Source of the DNA: JAAUSY01 sp964526735
GTDB taxonomy: Bacteria > Chloroflexota > Chloroflexia > Chloroflexales > Chloroflexaceae
Reading direction: 5' to 3'
Length of the DNA: 64,000 nucleotides
Assembly (NCBI GenBank): GCA_964526735.1
Contig: CAZGLO010000002.1
Coordinates: forward strand, 1 to 64,000
The notes beneath the pieces are model-generated. The model saw only the letters and a list, made by a program, of their open reading frames with translations. It searched no databases and was not told where the DNA came from. The first letter of the stretch is position 1. Every line of letters starts with the position of its first letter. The translations under genes and the position numbers were made by a program. Shown one piece after another: positions 8,883 to 17,831 of this stretch.

Positions 8883-9085
8883 AAGCGCAGGGGACTGCCG
8901 TCTTTAGGCGGCAGGGGAATGCGCCCTCCTCCTTTTGTGCTAAGGTTATGCAGTTGATATTTATCGAACAGTGCGGTATCATAAACATATTACGGCTCGG
9001 ATCGAGCCTTCAGGACGAAACGTGCGCCAATAGGCGGAGCGTGTCCTGAGAAGCTGTCTGCTTTAGCTGACAGAGTGATCACATC
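8883..9085. mobile_element. MITE-like relic of the IS200/IS605 type
   Basis: This 349-base non-coding stretch (8877-9225) begins with an 8-bp hairpin at 8895-8914 with a TTTA tetraloop, inside an outer GCGCA/TGCGC pair (8885-8889, 8920-8924). Further on is a long stem (TCAGGAC 9010-9016 with GTCCTGA 9043-9049, inner CGCC/GGCG). A last hairpin (CTGTC 9054-9058 with GACAG 9069-9073) again has a TTTA loop and is followed by GTGATCACA. No protein is encoded. The layout matches a left end joined directly to an omega-RNA-like right end. Bases 9090-9225 hold nothing else recognisable. Confidence 0.6.
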
Positions 9086-9225
9086 CCTTGCCGATATCCT
9101 GATATATATGCTCGTCGCAGCCACAGAAGGCTGTGTATCGTCTACCACAAGAATACCTAGATCATAGCATAGCTACGAAGGCGTTGCAAGGAGCAGGGGA
9201 GACGTGTTCAAAAGTTTCCACCGCC

Positions 9226-10104
9226 TCACGACAACTCGGAAGAATCGGCGGATTCGGAAGAGTCGGAAGATTCGGAGAACTCGGACGTATCCGATGCGGA
9301 GGGATACACGAGCATATAGCCAATCCCGCGGTCGTTAACAATATAGTCGGGATCGAGTTTTTTGCGCAGGTTGCGGATGTGCGCTCGCAACAGTGGTTGT
9401 GCATCGGAGTCGCTCACATTGATGTTGTGGGTATAGCCAACGATGTCGCAACAGCGGCATACCTCTCCCTGATGCTCGGCGAGGTAGCGAGCCAACGCAT
9501 ATTCAATAGGTGTCAGCCGTACGGCCTCTCCCCGGAACAGGACATTTTTCCGCGAGTTGCCAATTATCAAATCTCCCACTTGCAGCCGTGTTCCCCCGCG
9601 TTGTGCATATTGCATATTGGCGGGTGAGGGATTGCCGAACGATGCCAATTGAGGCGATGCGGAGGGGTCTACATTGCCCTGCTGCGCAGAGAGTACGTGA
9701 AAAAGGGTGGTCGCAGCTTCACGCACTTGTTGTTGGCTGGCGTGGCGCTGTATGGCCCGCTCAACGCTCGCCAACAGCACCTCGGTTTGGCAGGGCTTGA
9801 GGAGATATTCGTTCGCCCCTTCGCGCACTGCTGCAATGCACGTATCGAGAGTGCCGTGGCCAGTCAGGAGAATAACCTCCGGCTGGTAGGGCTGCAGACG
9901 GGCGGTGTGGAGCACTTCGATCCCATCCACCGCGCCCATCACGATGTCGGTCAAGACAAGGTCAAAGATTTCACTTTCCAACAAGTCAATCGCCGTTTCA
10001 CCATCTTGTGCTTGGGTGACTTGGTAACCAACTGATTGCAGTCGAGTAGCGAGTGCAATGCGTGCTTTGGCATTGTCTTCAACCACCAGAATATGGGAAT
10101 TCAT
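9226..10104 (-). CDS. Response regulator, receiver plus winged-helix DNA-binding domain
   Basis: A 292-residue two-component regulator. The receiver domain spans about 1-120, with acidic residues E9/D10, phosphoacceptor D53 in LVLTDIVMG, T81 and K103 (LLKP). A linker of about 50 residues leads to an OmpR/PhoB-type winged helix (about 175-265), seen in LTPIEYALARYLAEHQGEV, LRAHIRNLRKKL and the wing NDRGIGYMLV. The last 25 residues are a Ser/Glu/Asp tail encoded by near-repeats of TCGGAAGA; its role is unknown. It is the last gene of the kinase operon, 150 bases after the seven-PAS kinase, and is the likely output of that phosphorelay. Target genes cannot be read from the sequence. Confidence 0.9.
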   Translation of the reverse strand: MNSHILVVEDNAKARIALATRLQSVGYQVTQAQDGETAIDLLESEIFDLVLTDIVMGAVDGIEVLHTARLQPYQPEVILLTGHGTLDTCIAAVREGANEYLLKPCQTEVLLASVERAIQRHASQQQVREAATTLFHVLSAQQGNVDPSASPQLASFGNPSPANMQYAQRGGTRLQVGDLIIGNSRKNVLFRGEAVRLTPIEYALARYLAEHQGEVCRCCDIVGYTHNINVSDSDAQPLLRAHIRNLRKKLDPDYIVNDRGIGYMLVYPSASDTSEFSESSDSSESADSSELS

Positions 10105-10207
10105 GGGTATTGCTACTTTCTAGGTCTTGCGGTCTACTTGGAAGGTACGTTATCTGGTATGTTTCTCGTCTCCTACATTGTTTACAGTGCTATGCTTCAT
10201 TGTTCCG

Positions 10208-10245
10208 CTGTTTGCGCCGCTATTTGCGCTACTATTTGCGCCCTA
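10208..10245. repeat. Three direct repeats of TTTGCGC at exact 12-bp spacing
   Basis: TTTGCGC occurs at 10211-10217, 10223-10229 and 10235-10241, separated by near-identical 5-base spacers (CGCTA, TACTA). The array lies in the 150-base gap between the kinase stop and the response-regulator start. It could be a protein-binding site controlling the regulator gene, or simple sequence drift. Confidence 0.35.
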
Positions 10246-10254
10246 TCTACGATA

Positions 10255-13200
10255 CTATCGCTCTTGTTGGTGTATCAAGCCGTAGGATTCCGGTGCTGGC
10301 TCTTCCTCTGTCTCGACGGTGACGGGTAAACTCACCGTGAAACTGCTCCCCCGCCCAACGCGGCTCTTTACGTGAATCTTGCCTTGATATTGCTTCACGA
10401 TTTGGTTGCTGATGGCTAGGCCGAGGCCTGTCCCATTGTCGCGGGTGGTGACAAATGGCTCAAAAATGCGGTTGATGATCTCTTTAGGGATGCCAGACCC
10501 CGTATCTTCAATCGTGATCAGCACCCACTCCTCGTCTTTATTCTGCTTGATGTCGGTAGACACCGTCAGGTTTCCTCCGTCCTGCATCGCGTCAAGCGCG
10601 TTGACCATCAGATTGATGAGCACTTGCATCAGCTCATTTGCGCGCCCCCACAGCATCGGCAGATCTTCTGCCAAGTGGCTTTCGACCACCACACCCTGTT
10701 CGTGGAGCCGCTTGCCTATCAATAAGACAATGCGTTCGATCAGGTTATTGATTTCTAGCCACCCGGGCATCGATGCGCTTGGCCGGTAGAGGTTGAGCAA
10801 CTGCATCACAATCTGCCCAACCCACTGTGTTTCCTCGCGTGCCTGCCGCAAAAACGTCTCGCGTTCCTCATTGCTGGTCGCGCTTTGCGCCATATCTAGG
10901 AAGAGTTCGATAGATTGCAGTGGGGTGTTGATTTCGTGTGCGACGCTTGCCGCCAGCTTGCCACTTGCAGCAAATCGCTCATTTTCAAGCACACGCGCCT
11001 CAAGTTGGAGCGTTTCTGTCAGGTCTACCACGTGCAGAATGATACGATCCACCAGGTTGTCGGAGCCGCAGAGCGAAATCATCTGCAATTCAAGGATAGA
11101 GGTGGTGCCATTGGGGTGGCAATACCGAATGCGATGCTTTTGAACGTCTTCCCCCTGATACATTTCCTTCATGGGGTCAATGGGGAAGGGCGATTCTAAC
11201 CCTTGGCACACGTGTTCCCATGTATTGCCAACAAGCTGCTCTTCGGTCAAGTTGAGGAGGTTGGCGAAGGCTTTGTTGACGGCTTGAACCACGCCATCGC
11301 CATCAAGCAAGAGAAGCCCGTCTTCCAGGCCGTCGAAGATGGCGCGGAGCAGGTTGCGGTTGCGAGAGACACTCTCATGCATGGTAAACAGCCGGTCGTT
11401 GGCAGCCGTGAGATCCCATTCACCCTGCTTGCGCTCACTGATATCGTGCACCACGATAACCAAGGCAGAAGGCTTATTTTGGGTATTCATAATCACAGAG
11501 CTACTCACTTCTGCCGGAAACTCTTTGCCATCCTTCCGCCGCATGGTATATTCCATATTTCTGATGAAACCGGCCTCAATGACGGTCTGCATATGGGTAA
11601 GGGGGTCTATCCCCGTGGCGACCAACTCGGCACTACTGTGCCCAAGAAGGTCGTTGACAGAGTCATAGCCAAAGAGGTGAGCCGCCTGCTGATTGCAAAA
11701 GTGTATGGTATTGTCCAGCCCTGTCACCAAGATGGCGCTCGGCGATGTCTCGACCAAAATGCGGTAGCGTTCTTCGCTCTCGATCAGTGCCTGTTCAGAC
11801 TGTTTGCGGTTGGTGATATCGCGGTTGAGGGCAACCATGCCGGTTGGTACCCCATTTCGGTCGCAGATGAGCGTGGTGGAGGAGAGAATATTGACCAGTT
11901 TGCCATCTTTGCGCTCTTCCACCACCTCGCCCTCCCACTGTCCCTCTGCGAGTATATATTCATGCACTTCTTGCGGGGTCGTTGAGGGGTAGGAGGTCTT
12001 GAGAAGGGCCGTTACAGGCTGTCCAACCGCCTCACGAGTACTCCACCCATAGATGGTCTGTGCGGCGTTGTTCCAACTCTGGATGATGCCATGAATATCT
12101 GAAGAGATAATTGCGTCTGAGATGGAGTCTATCAGATGGGCTTGGTATTCCAAAATTTCGTTCATACGCTCTCGCTGGCCAATCTCCTCCTGAAGCTCAT
12201 TGATGACGGAGAAGAGTTGCGTGGTACGTTCGACCACCCGCCGTTCAAGCGTCTCTTCAAACTGCTTGCGTTCGGTGATATCGGTCATCACCCCGATGAT
12301 CCCCCCCACTTCCTTGTTCGATTTTGGAAAGGGGGTCTTGGTGATAATAAAATTGCGCATAACCTGGTCTGCACAAATCACTTGTATTTCATGCGTTACA
12401 GGCTTGGGAGAAGCAAGGTATTCGCGTGTTCGTCTTCGCCAAGATTGCTGCTCGCTCTTGGGAATGGTATGCAGGAAGTCTTCCATCTGTCGGCGAATGA
12501 TGTCTTCCTTTGACAGACCAATAATCTGCTTTGCAAATGCATTGTTGCAGTCGAGAAAGACATTTTGCACATCTTGGTAGAAGATAGGGCTTGGAATAGT
12601 ATCCAGCAGCGTCTGAAGCAGTTGGAGATTGCTCTGATTTTCTTCCTCGGCCTGCTTGCGCTGGGTGATATCGGTAAACGACACCTGTGTCGCTGGTGAG
12701 CCGCGGTATTGGATTACCATGGCATAGACCTCTACCCACCGTATTTGGCCATCTTTTCGGATGATGCGATGTTCGTAGTGGGTAGGAACATCTTTGTGGC
12801 ATGCTAATCGTGCATTACGGCAGCTCATGACCAGTTCACAATCCTCTGGATGGACAAGTTTCTCCAATGTCAGGTGGTCTGTAATCTCTTCGACAGAATA
12901 GCCCGTGATCGCCGCCGCGGTCGAATTGGTGAAGACATGGCGGCCATCTTGGTAGATAATCAACCCTTGTAGGGTATGCTCAACGAGATTGCGGTAGGCT
13001 TCTTGCGTATGCATCAATTCGGTGATATCGGTGCAGACCGTACCAAGGAGGTTCTCCTCACGATGGCCATCTTCCGAATTGCGGTGGTTTGTGAGCAAGA
13101 ATTTATTCACCAGACAGGTACGTGTTGTTCCATCTGGGCGGGGGATGGTCTCTTTGGATTGGAGGGGGGTACCAGTGGCGAGCACCTTTGCATCTTCCTT

Positions 13201-14052
13201 TCGCCACCGTGCCCGCATCTCAGCCGACGCATGCATACAGTCACGCAGTTCTTGCCCAATGGATACCTGGAAGGTCTGTAAAAAGCGCTTGTTTGCCAGG
13301 ACGATCCGTTCGTTCGCATCCTTGACAAGGATCAGAGAGGGCATATTGTCAATGATATCTTGCAAGAGCGATTGTTGTCTTCGCAGTGCATCTAACAACT
13401 CCTCCCGCTCCGTCACATCGACATAGGTCATTTGGACGGCGGGCCTCCCCTCAAATTGGGTGCGGGTGGCGTAGATCTCAATGTGGCGTATTGTCCCATC
13501 TTTGCGGACGATACGGATGGTATAACTGGGTTCAATTTCCTTGCCTGCCTGCCGCTCGATGCCACGTTGGATGACCATATCGCGGTCGTCGGGGTGGATA
13601 ATGTTGGCAGCCTCTTCCGAACTCATACTGGTCAGCTCTTCCACCGTATAGCCGCAAATATGAGCACTCGCTTGGTTGGCAAACACAGGACGGCCATCTT
13701 GATGAATCGTAAGCCCTTGCACCGAATGCTCCACGAGGAACCGATAGCGTTCCTCACTTTCTCGGAGCGTTTGCTCAATCTGACGACGTTCTGCGATCTC
13801 GTGGTGGAGGTTCTGTAAGATAGTCGAGAAGTCAAGAGCAGTTGAGAAGCCAAGAGAATTGGTTGTTGCGTTTGTTTCTTGCTCCCCCTGCTGCTGGCTA
13901 TCGCGTTCAAAGAGGATAGCGTGTAATGTCTCACGTCGTTTTCGTTCCTCCGCAAGCGCCTGCGAGAGCATATCGATCTCAGCTTGATATGCTTCTGGGG
14001 TTTTTGCGCGTTCCTGCGGGCTAGATAGGTGGTGTTGCTGATCATCCATCAT
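10255..14052 (-). CDS. Seven-PAS sensor histidine kinase
   Basis: A protein of about 1265 residues with an N-terminal coiled region and then seven PAS domains, recognisable by repeated openings such as RYRFLVEHSVQGLTIHQDG and AYRNLVEHTLQGLIIYQDG and by PAC endings DITERK or DITQRK. The transmitter follows: HisKA (SVAHEINTPLQSIELF, phosphoacceptor His) and HATPase_c (NLMVNALDAM N-box, DTGSGIP G1, GTGLGLAISNQIV G2). No transmembrane segment is seen, so sensing is probably cytoplasmic. I place the start at ATG 14050-14052: it has GGGAG five bases upstream and overlaps the previous gene's stop as ATGA. A TTG 12 bases earlier is less likely. There is no receiver domain, so it probably phosphorylates the downstream regulator directly. 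Confidence 0.93.
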   Translation of the reverse strand: MMDDQQHHLSSPQERAKTPEAYQAEIDMLSQALAEERKRRETLHAILFERDSQQQGEQETNATTNSLGFSTALDFSTILQNLHHEIAERRQIEQTLRESEERYRFLVEHSVQGLTIHQDGRPVFANQASAHICGYTVEELTSMSSEEAANIIHPDDRDMVIQRGIERQAGKEIEPSYTIRIVRKDGTIRHIEIYATRTQFEGRPAVQMTYVDVTEREELLDALRRQQSLLQDIIDNMPSLILVKDANERIVLANKRFLQTFQVSIGQELRDCMHASAEMRARWRKEDAKVLATGTPLQSKETIPRPDGTTRTCLVNKFLLTNHRNSEDGHREENLLGTVCTDITELMHTQEAYRNLVEHTLQGLIIYQDGRHVFTNSTAAAITGYSVEEITDHLTLEKLVHPEDCELVMSCRNARLACHKDVPTHYEHRIIRKDGQIRWVEVYAMVIQYRGSPATQVSFTDITQRKQAEEENQSNLQLLQTLLDTIPSPIFYQDVQNVFLDCNNAFAKQIIGLSKEDIIRRQMEDFLHTIPKSEQQSWRRRTREYLASPKPVTHEIQVICADQVMRNFIITKTPFPKSNKEVGGIIGVMTDITERKQFEETLERRVVERTTQLFSVINELQEEIGQRERMNEILEYQAHLIDSISDAIISSDIHGIIQSWNNAAQTIYGWSTREAVGQPVTALLKTSYPSTTPQEVHEYILAEGQWEGEVVEERKDGKLVNILSSTTLICDRNGVPTGMVALNRDITNRKQSEQALIESEERYRILVETSPSAILVTGLDNTIHFCNQQAAHLFGYDSVNDLLGHSSAELVATGIDPLTHMQTVIEAGFIRNMEYTMRRKDGKEFPAEVSSSVIMNTQNKPSALVIVVHDISERKQGEWDLTAANDRLFTMHESVSRNRNLLRAIFDGLEDGLLLLDGDGVVQAVNKAFANLLNLTEEQLVGNTWEHVCQGLESPFPIDPMKEMYQGEDVQKHRIRYCHPNGTTSILELQMISLCGSDNLVDRIILHVVDLTETLQLEARVLENERFAASGKLAASVAHEINTPLQSIELFLDMAQSATSNEERETFLRQAREETQWVGQIVMQLLNLYRPSASMPGWLEINNLIERIVLLIGKRLHEQGVVVESHLAEDLPMLWGRANELMQVLINLMVNALDAMQDGGNLTVSTDIKQNKDEEWVLITIEDTGSGIPKEIINRIFEPFVTTRDNGTGLGLAISNQIVKQYQGKIHVKSRVGRGSSFTVSLPVTVETEEEPAPESYGLIHQQER

Positions 14053-16637
14053 CGTCGCTCCCAAGATCTTTCATCGTGTGGGTGGTTTATGCTCGTGGGG
14101 GTGATGAGCCGTTGCAATGACTCCTTGACACACTCATATTCTTGTATCGCTTGCCCAAGAATATTCGAAGCACTCGCCAATTGATGTTTTTGACAGACAA
14201 TTTCTAGCTCCTTACTGATAGCAGAAAGATTGAGGGCTCCGATCTGGGCACTGTTGAGTGTCAAAGAGTGAGCAAGTTGTACCAATTGCTCTGGTTTTGA
14301 GTCAGCAAGTGCTTGTCTCATATGCTCAAATTTCTGCTCGACATCTTCCAGATAGATGACAATAAGCCGTTGGATGATACCCGTATCGCCCCCACCCATG
14401 GTCATCGCAAACCGCTGCCAAATCGACATATCAAGGCTTGACCCATCTTGGCGGAGGAACCGCCCTCGATAGGGTACTCGTTGTATCGCTCGTGCTAGGG
14501 CCTCTAGCCGTATTGGTTTGCTAATGTAGTCGTCCATCGACCATGATCGGTATGTTTCTTCGTCCACCTTTACACTATAAAACGAAATGCCAATGATCCA
14601 TGGTTGTCGATCACTCGGGAATGTCGTGCGGATCCGGTAGGTGGCTTCTTGGCCATCCATCTCTGGCATACGCAGATCCATCAATATCGCATCATAATAT
14701 TGGCGTTCAAGCGCTTCAAGGACTTCCAACCCATTGGCGGCCACATCGGCCCAATAACCGAGGTGTTCCAATAACCGTAGGATAATCCGTTGGGTTACGG
14801 TATTGTCCTCTGCCACCAAGATGTTGAGCGGGTGGGTGGGGGAACTCAAGAGATGGTTGATGTAGGGGTCTTTTTTGGCTTGTTTGCTGTTGCTCTTGGA
14901 GTGGTGGGTCAATGTGTGGTGACATTCTTTGTCCTGCGAACCGACTATGTTGTTCCGAGGCTGCATTTCCATCCTGAGCATCAGGTGGAACGTCGTTCCT
15001 TCGCCGACGTTGCTCTCGCACCAGATAGCCCCGCCCATTTGCTCTGCCAGCCGTTTGCTCATCGCCAGCCCTAGCCCTATACCACTATAGTTCCGAGTAA
15101 TAGACGAATCAGCCTGCCGAAATGGCTCAAACAGCGAGGGGAGATATTCCCGTGGGATGCCGATGCCCGTATCCTTGACCATGATGTAGACATTACACAT
15201 ATGTTCGGGCAGAGAAGTGTCTGCGCAAGGCTCTATCACCGCATGTACCGACACATTTCCCTTGTTGGTAAACTTGATCGCATTGCTGATCAGCTTGGAA
15301 AGGATTTGCTCAACACGCGAAATGTCGCCAAACAACAAAAACCCCGGGTCTTCGACGTGGAAGGAGAGAGACAGTTGTTTCTCGTCAGCATACTTGGTAA
15401 ACAGATCGATGGTCTTTTCGATACACTCCTTCAATAGAAAGGGCTGATGTTCAAACTCAACTGCCCCCGACTCAAGTCGTGAAAAGTCGAGGATATCGTT
15501 GATGATGACAAGCAAAATATCGCCATTGGTGCGGGTGATATCAACACATTCACGTTGTTTTTCGGTCAGTTCGGTATTGAGCAGCACCGATGTCATCCCA
15601 ATAATCGCATTGAGTGGTGTGCGGATTTCGTGGCTCATATTGGCGAGAAAATCGGACTTTGCTTGCATGGCGGTTTCGGCCTTTTCGAGGGCTTTCCGAA
15701 GCTCTTCCTCTATCCGTTTTTGTTCCGTGATATCCTGAACCGCACCGATAATCTGTATGCCGCTATAATGACTACTTTCGTCATTGCTCTCTTGTGGCAG
15801 CAAAACCGGCTGATTGTAATCGCGCAGCCACCGAATATCCCCGCTTTTTGTGCGAATACGATACTCGATGACGCGGGGTTGTGAGGGTGCTTGGTTGATG
15901 AGCAGACTGCGGGCGTTTTCCATATCCTCCGGCAGCACGACATCCTTCCACCCATTTTCAAAGCTGTTTATCTCTTCCACGGTATAGCCTGTGATGCGCG
16001 TAAATGCCCCGCTCACCCACTCGGTTGAGATATACGCTTCATACACGCACCCCGAATAGACGTAGTCGGAGATAAGCTCCGAAACGATACGGTGGCGTTC
16101 TTCGCTCTGCTGGAGCGCTTCGGCGGCGGCAGGGTGGAAATGGGCAACGTAGTGGTTGATTTCTAGCACGTGGGTGGTGTGTCCATGCGCATTGAAGATG
16201 GGGGTATACATGGTCTCAATCCACTGATCTTGTTGACCATGAGTACCTAAATGTGCATGATATTCTTGATGACACTCCACTCCATCCCCCTGCACGTGCA
16301 TCAACCGCGATTCTCCGATGGGCATAAATGGCATATACCCCTTTTCGCCATGCAGTGCCTGCTCGAACAGCGTGGTATACCCCTTTTCGCGGGCACGTAG
16401 GTCTTGCAGGATATTGTAGGTGGCGATGGCTTCCTCTCGCGATACCCATTGCATTTGCTGATATTGGTTATTCATATCGGCAATATAGCCGTCGGCATGG
16501 AAGAGGATCATCGGGGTAGGTATTTGGTGAAAAAGCTCTACATAGAGGGATAAATCAATATTATTTTTGCTTTTTGTCATAAGCGGTAGCGGGCTGTTGG
16601 CACGTTCCTCCTCATATCGCAGCGAGAAGGAAAACAA
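14049..16637 (-). CDS. Hybrid histidine kinase with PAS, receiver and Hpt domains
   Basis: About 860 residues. Two PAS domains come first (LFHQIPTPMILFHADGYIADM; the second with ITGYTVEEINS). HisKA follows (FLANMSHEIRTPLNAIIGM), then HATPase (DTGIGIP, GIGLGLAMSKRL), a receiver domain (VAEDNTVTQ, phosphoacceptor in ILMDLRMPEMDG, ISKP) and a C-terminal Hpt domain with LAHSLTLNSAQIGA. The domain order gives a complete His-Asp-His relay that can pass phosphate to the receiver protein encoded at the end of the operon. Start choice is uncertain. TTG 16635-16637 has a strong AAAGGAGG nine bases upstream; ATG 16578-16580 and GTG 16731-16733 lack one. The stop overlaps the next kinase gene. Confidence 0.92.
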   Translation of the reverse strand: MFSFSLRYEEERANSPLPLMTKSKNNIDLSLYVELFHQIPTPMILFHADGYIADMNNQYQQMQWVSREEAIATYNILQDLRAREKGYTTLFEQALHGEKGYMPFMPIGESRLMHVQGDGVECHQEYHAHLGTHGQQDQWIETMYTPIFNAHGHTTHVLEINHYVAHFHPAAAEALQQSEERHRIVSELISDYVYSGCVYEAYISTEWVSGAFTRITGYTVEEINSFENGWKDVVLPEDMENARSLLINQAPSQPRVIEYRIRTKSGDIRWLRDYNQPVLLPQESNDESSHYSGIQIIGAVQDITEQKRIEEELRKALEKAETAMQAKSDFLANMSHEIRTPLNAIIGMTSVLLNTELTEKQRECVDITRTNGDILLVIINDILDFSRLESGAVEFEHQPFLLKECIEKTIDLFTKYADEKQLSLSFHVEDPGFLLFGDISRVEQILSKLISNAIKFTNKGNVSVHAVIEPCADTSLPEHMCNVYIMVKDTGIGIPREYLPSLFEPFRQADSSITRNYSGIGLGLAMSKRLAEQMGGAIWCESNVGEGTTFHLMLRMEMQPRNNIVGSQDKECHHTLTHHSKSNSKQAKKDPYINHLLSSPTHPLNILVAEDNTVTQRIILRLLEHLGYWADVAANGLEVLEALERQYYDAILMDLRMPEMDGQEATYRIRTTFPSDRQPWIIGISFYSVKVDEETYRSWSMDDYISKPIRLEALARAIQRVPYRGRFLRQDGSSLDMSIWQRFAMTMGGGDTGIIQRLIVIYLEDVEQKFEHMRQALADSKPEQLVQLAHSLTLNSAQIGALNLSAISKELEIVCQKHQLASASNILGQAIQEYECVKESLQRLITPTSINHPHDERSWERR

Positions 16638-16737
16638 CCTCGCTATCCTCCTTTCTTGTGTACCGTCGTGCTCTGTAGATCTGCCGGTGGATATATTCTT
16701 CTTGTAGGCCCAATCTGTGAGAAGGGAACCCACTATT

Positions 16738-17099
16738 CACTTTGACGTGTTTGAAAAGAGTTGAATATCTCTGCTATCCTGGTAAATGAGGCTGCAGTCA
16801 GTACCGCTTGGGGATCAACCTCGTCCCCACTTCTTAGTCGGGGAGGGAAAACGATTCTTCCACATGTATGTGCATTGGGCTGAAAGTCTATCTATTTGTT
16901 GCCTATTAGTATCTATTGTACCGCATATTGCGATTGAAAAACAGTATGCAACCTTTACATAGGGAGATTCGTCCCATAGCTATGTGATTTGCGTCGCACG
17001 CTCTTGTCGGCTAGAGTATATATGAGTGTGCCGCAAGGACATACAGGATTTTTGTGTTCGACAAGAAAGGAGAAAAGCGCACCGTTTGCGCGCCATATT
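16738..17099. other. Intergenic region between divergent kinase operon and terD array
   Basis: About 360 bases without a gene. It holds a strong hairpin (TCCCC 16824-16828 with GGGGA 16840-16844, extended by ACT/AGT) that on the minus strand resembles an IS200/IS605 end, although no second end was found. It also holds AT-rich stretches around 16900-16960 and 17010-17025 where divergent promoters would be expected. An AAGGAG motif at 17067-17072 lies 27 bases before the first terD ATG. No convincing paired -35/-10 could be assigned. Confidence 0.4.
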
Positions 17100-17678
17100 A
17101 TGGGTGTTTCTTTATCCAAAGGTGGAAATGTCTCTCTCTCAAAGATGGATCCCGGGCTCGAAAAGGTGATGATTGGCCTGGGTTGGAACGCGCGTTCTAC
17201 CGACGGAGAGCCTTTCGACCTCGATTCGAGTGCCTTTCTGCTCATAGAGAACGGGAAGGTACGCACCGATCAAGACTTCATCTTCTACAACCAGCGGCAG
17301 TCTCCCTGCGGAGCGGTGATCCACTCTGGTGACAACCGCACGGGGCTTGGCGAGGGCGACGACGAGATGGTGATGATTGAGCTTCACACCATCCCCCAAG
17401 AGGTCGTCAAGATCCCATTTTGCGTGACGATCCACGAGGCCGAAGCACGCCGTCAAAACTTCGGGATGGTCTCCAATGCTTTTATTCGCATTGTCAACAC
17501 CAAAGACAATGAAGAGATGGCCCGCTATGACCTCTCAGAAGACGCCAGCATCGAAACGGCGATGATCTTTGGCGAACTCTACCGCCACAATGACGAATGG
17601 AAATTCCGTGCGGTAGGGCAGGGCTATGAGGGTGGGCTTACCTCGCTCGCCCGCAATTTTGGCGTCAGCGTCGGGTAA
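17100..17678 (+). CDS. TerD-family stress protein (first of four)
   Basis: A 192-residue TerD-domain protein starting at the conserved MGVSLSKGGNVSLSK. TerD-family proteins bind calcium and act in tellurite, phage and general stress responses. The ligand-type acidic motifs are present: FDLDSSAFLL near 40-50 and the loop SGDNRTGLGEGDDE near 80-93. The closing segment (MIFGELYRHNDEWKFRAVGQGYEGG) is typical. The frame is open 37 codons upstream, but family alignment supports ATG 17100. No ribosome site lies at normal distance; AAGGAG at 17067-17072 is separated by a small hairpin (GCGCA/TGCGC) that could bring it closer. A terminator follows at 17726-17758. Confidence 0.92.
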   Translation: MGVSLSKGGNVSLSKMDPGLEKVMIGLGWNARSTDGEPFDLDSSAFLLIENGKVRTDQDFIFYNQRQSPCGAVIHSGDNRTGLGEGDDEMVMIELHTIPQEVVKIPFCVTIHEAEARRQNFGMVSNAFIRIVNTKDNEEMARYDLSEDASIETAMIFGELYRHNDEWKFRAVGQGYEGGLTSLARNFGVSVG

Positions 17679-17725
17679 TCTCCTTCAACCGTCTCCATCT
17701 CTTTATGGCACCATGGGGGAACGAG

Positions 17726-17758
17726 GTGCAGGCTTTCTGAGAGAGACCTGCACTTTTC
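17726..17758 (+). terminator. Rho-independent terminator after the first terD
   Basis: GTGCAGG (17726-17732) pairs perfectly with CCTGCAC (17747-17753) around a 14-base loop and is followed directly by TTTTCCCC. It would separate the first terD from the next gene, which has its own promoter. Confidence 0.7.
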
Positions 17759-17761
17759 CCC

Positions 17762-17767
17762 TATAAT
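17762..17767 (+). promoter_or_regulatory. Likely -10 box of the terD-vWA transcript
   Basis: A perfect TATAAT lies 65 bases before the chosen start of the terD-vWA gene and directly after the preceding terminator. No good -35 sits 16-18 bases upstream, where the terminator stem is, so activation or an alternative sigma factor is possible. Confidence 0.5.
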
Positions 17768-17831
17768 AGAGAGTACGATGGATAGCTTGTATGCGATAAA
17801 AAGTACAGAGACGGAAAGGATATACCCTCTT

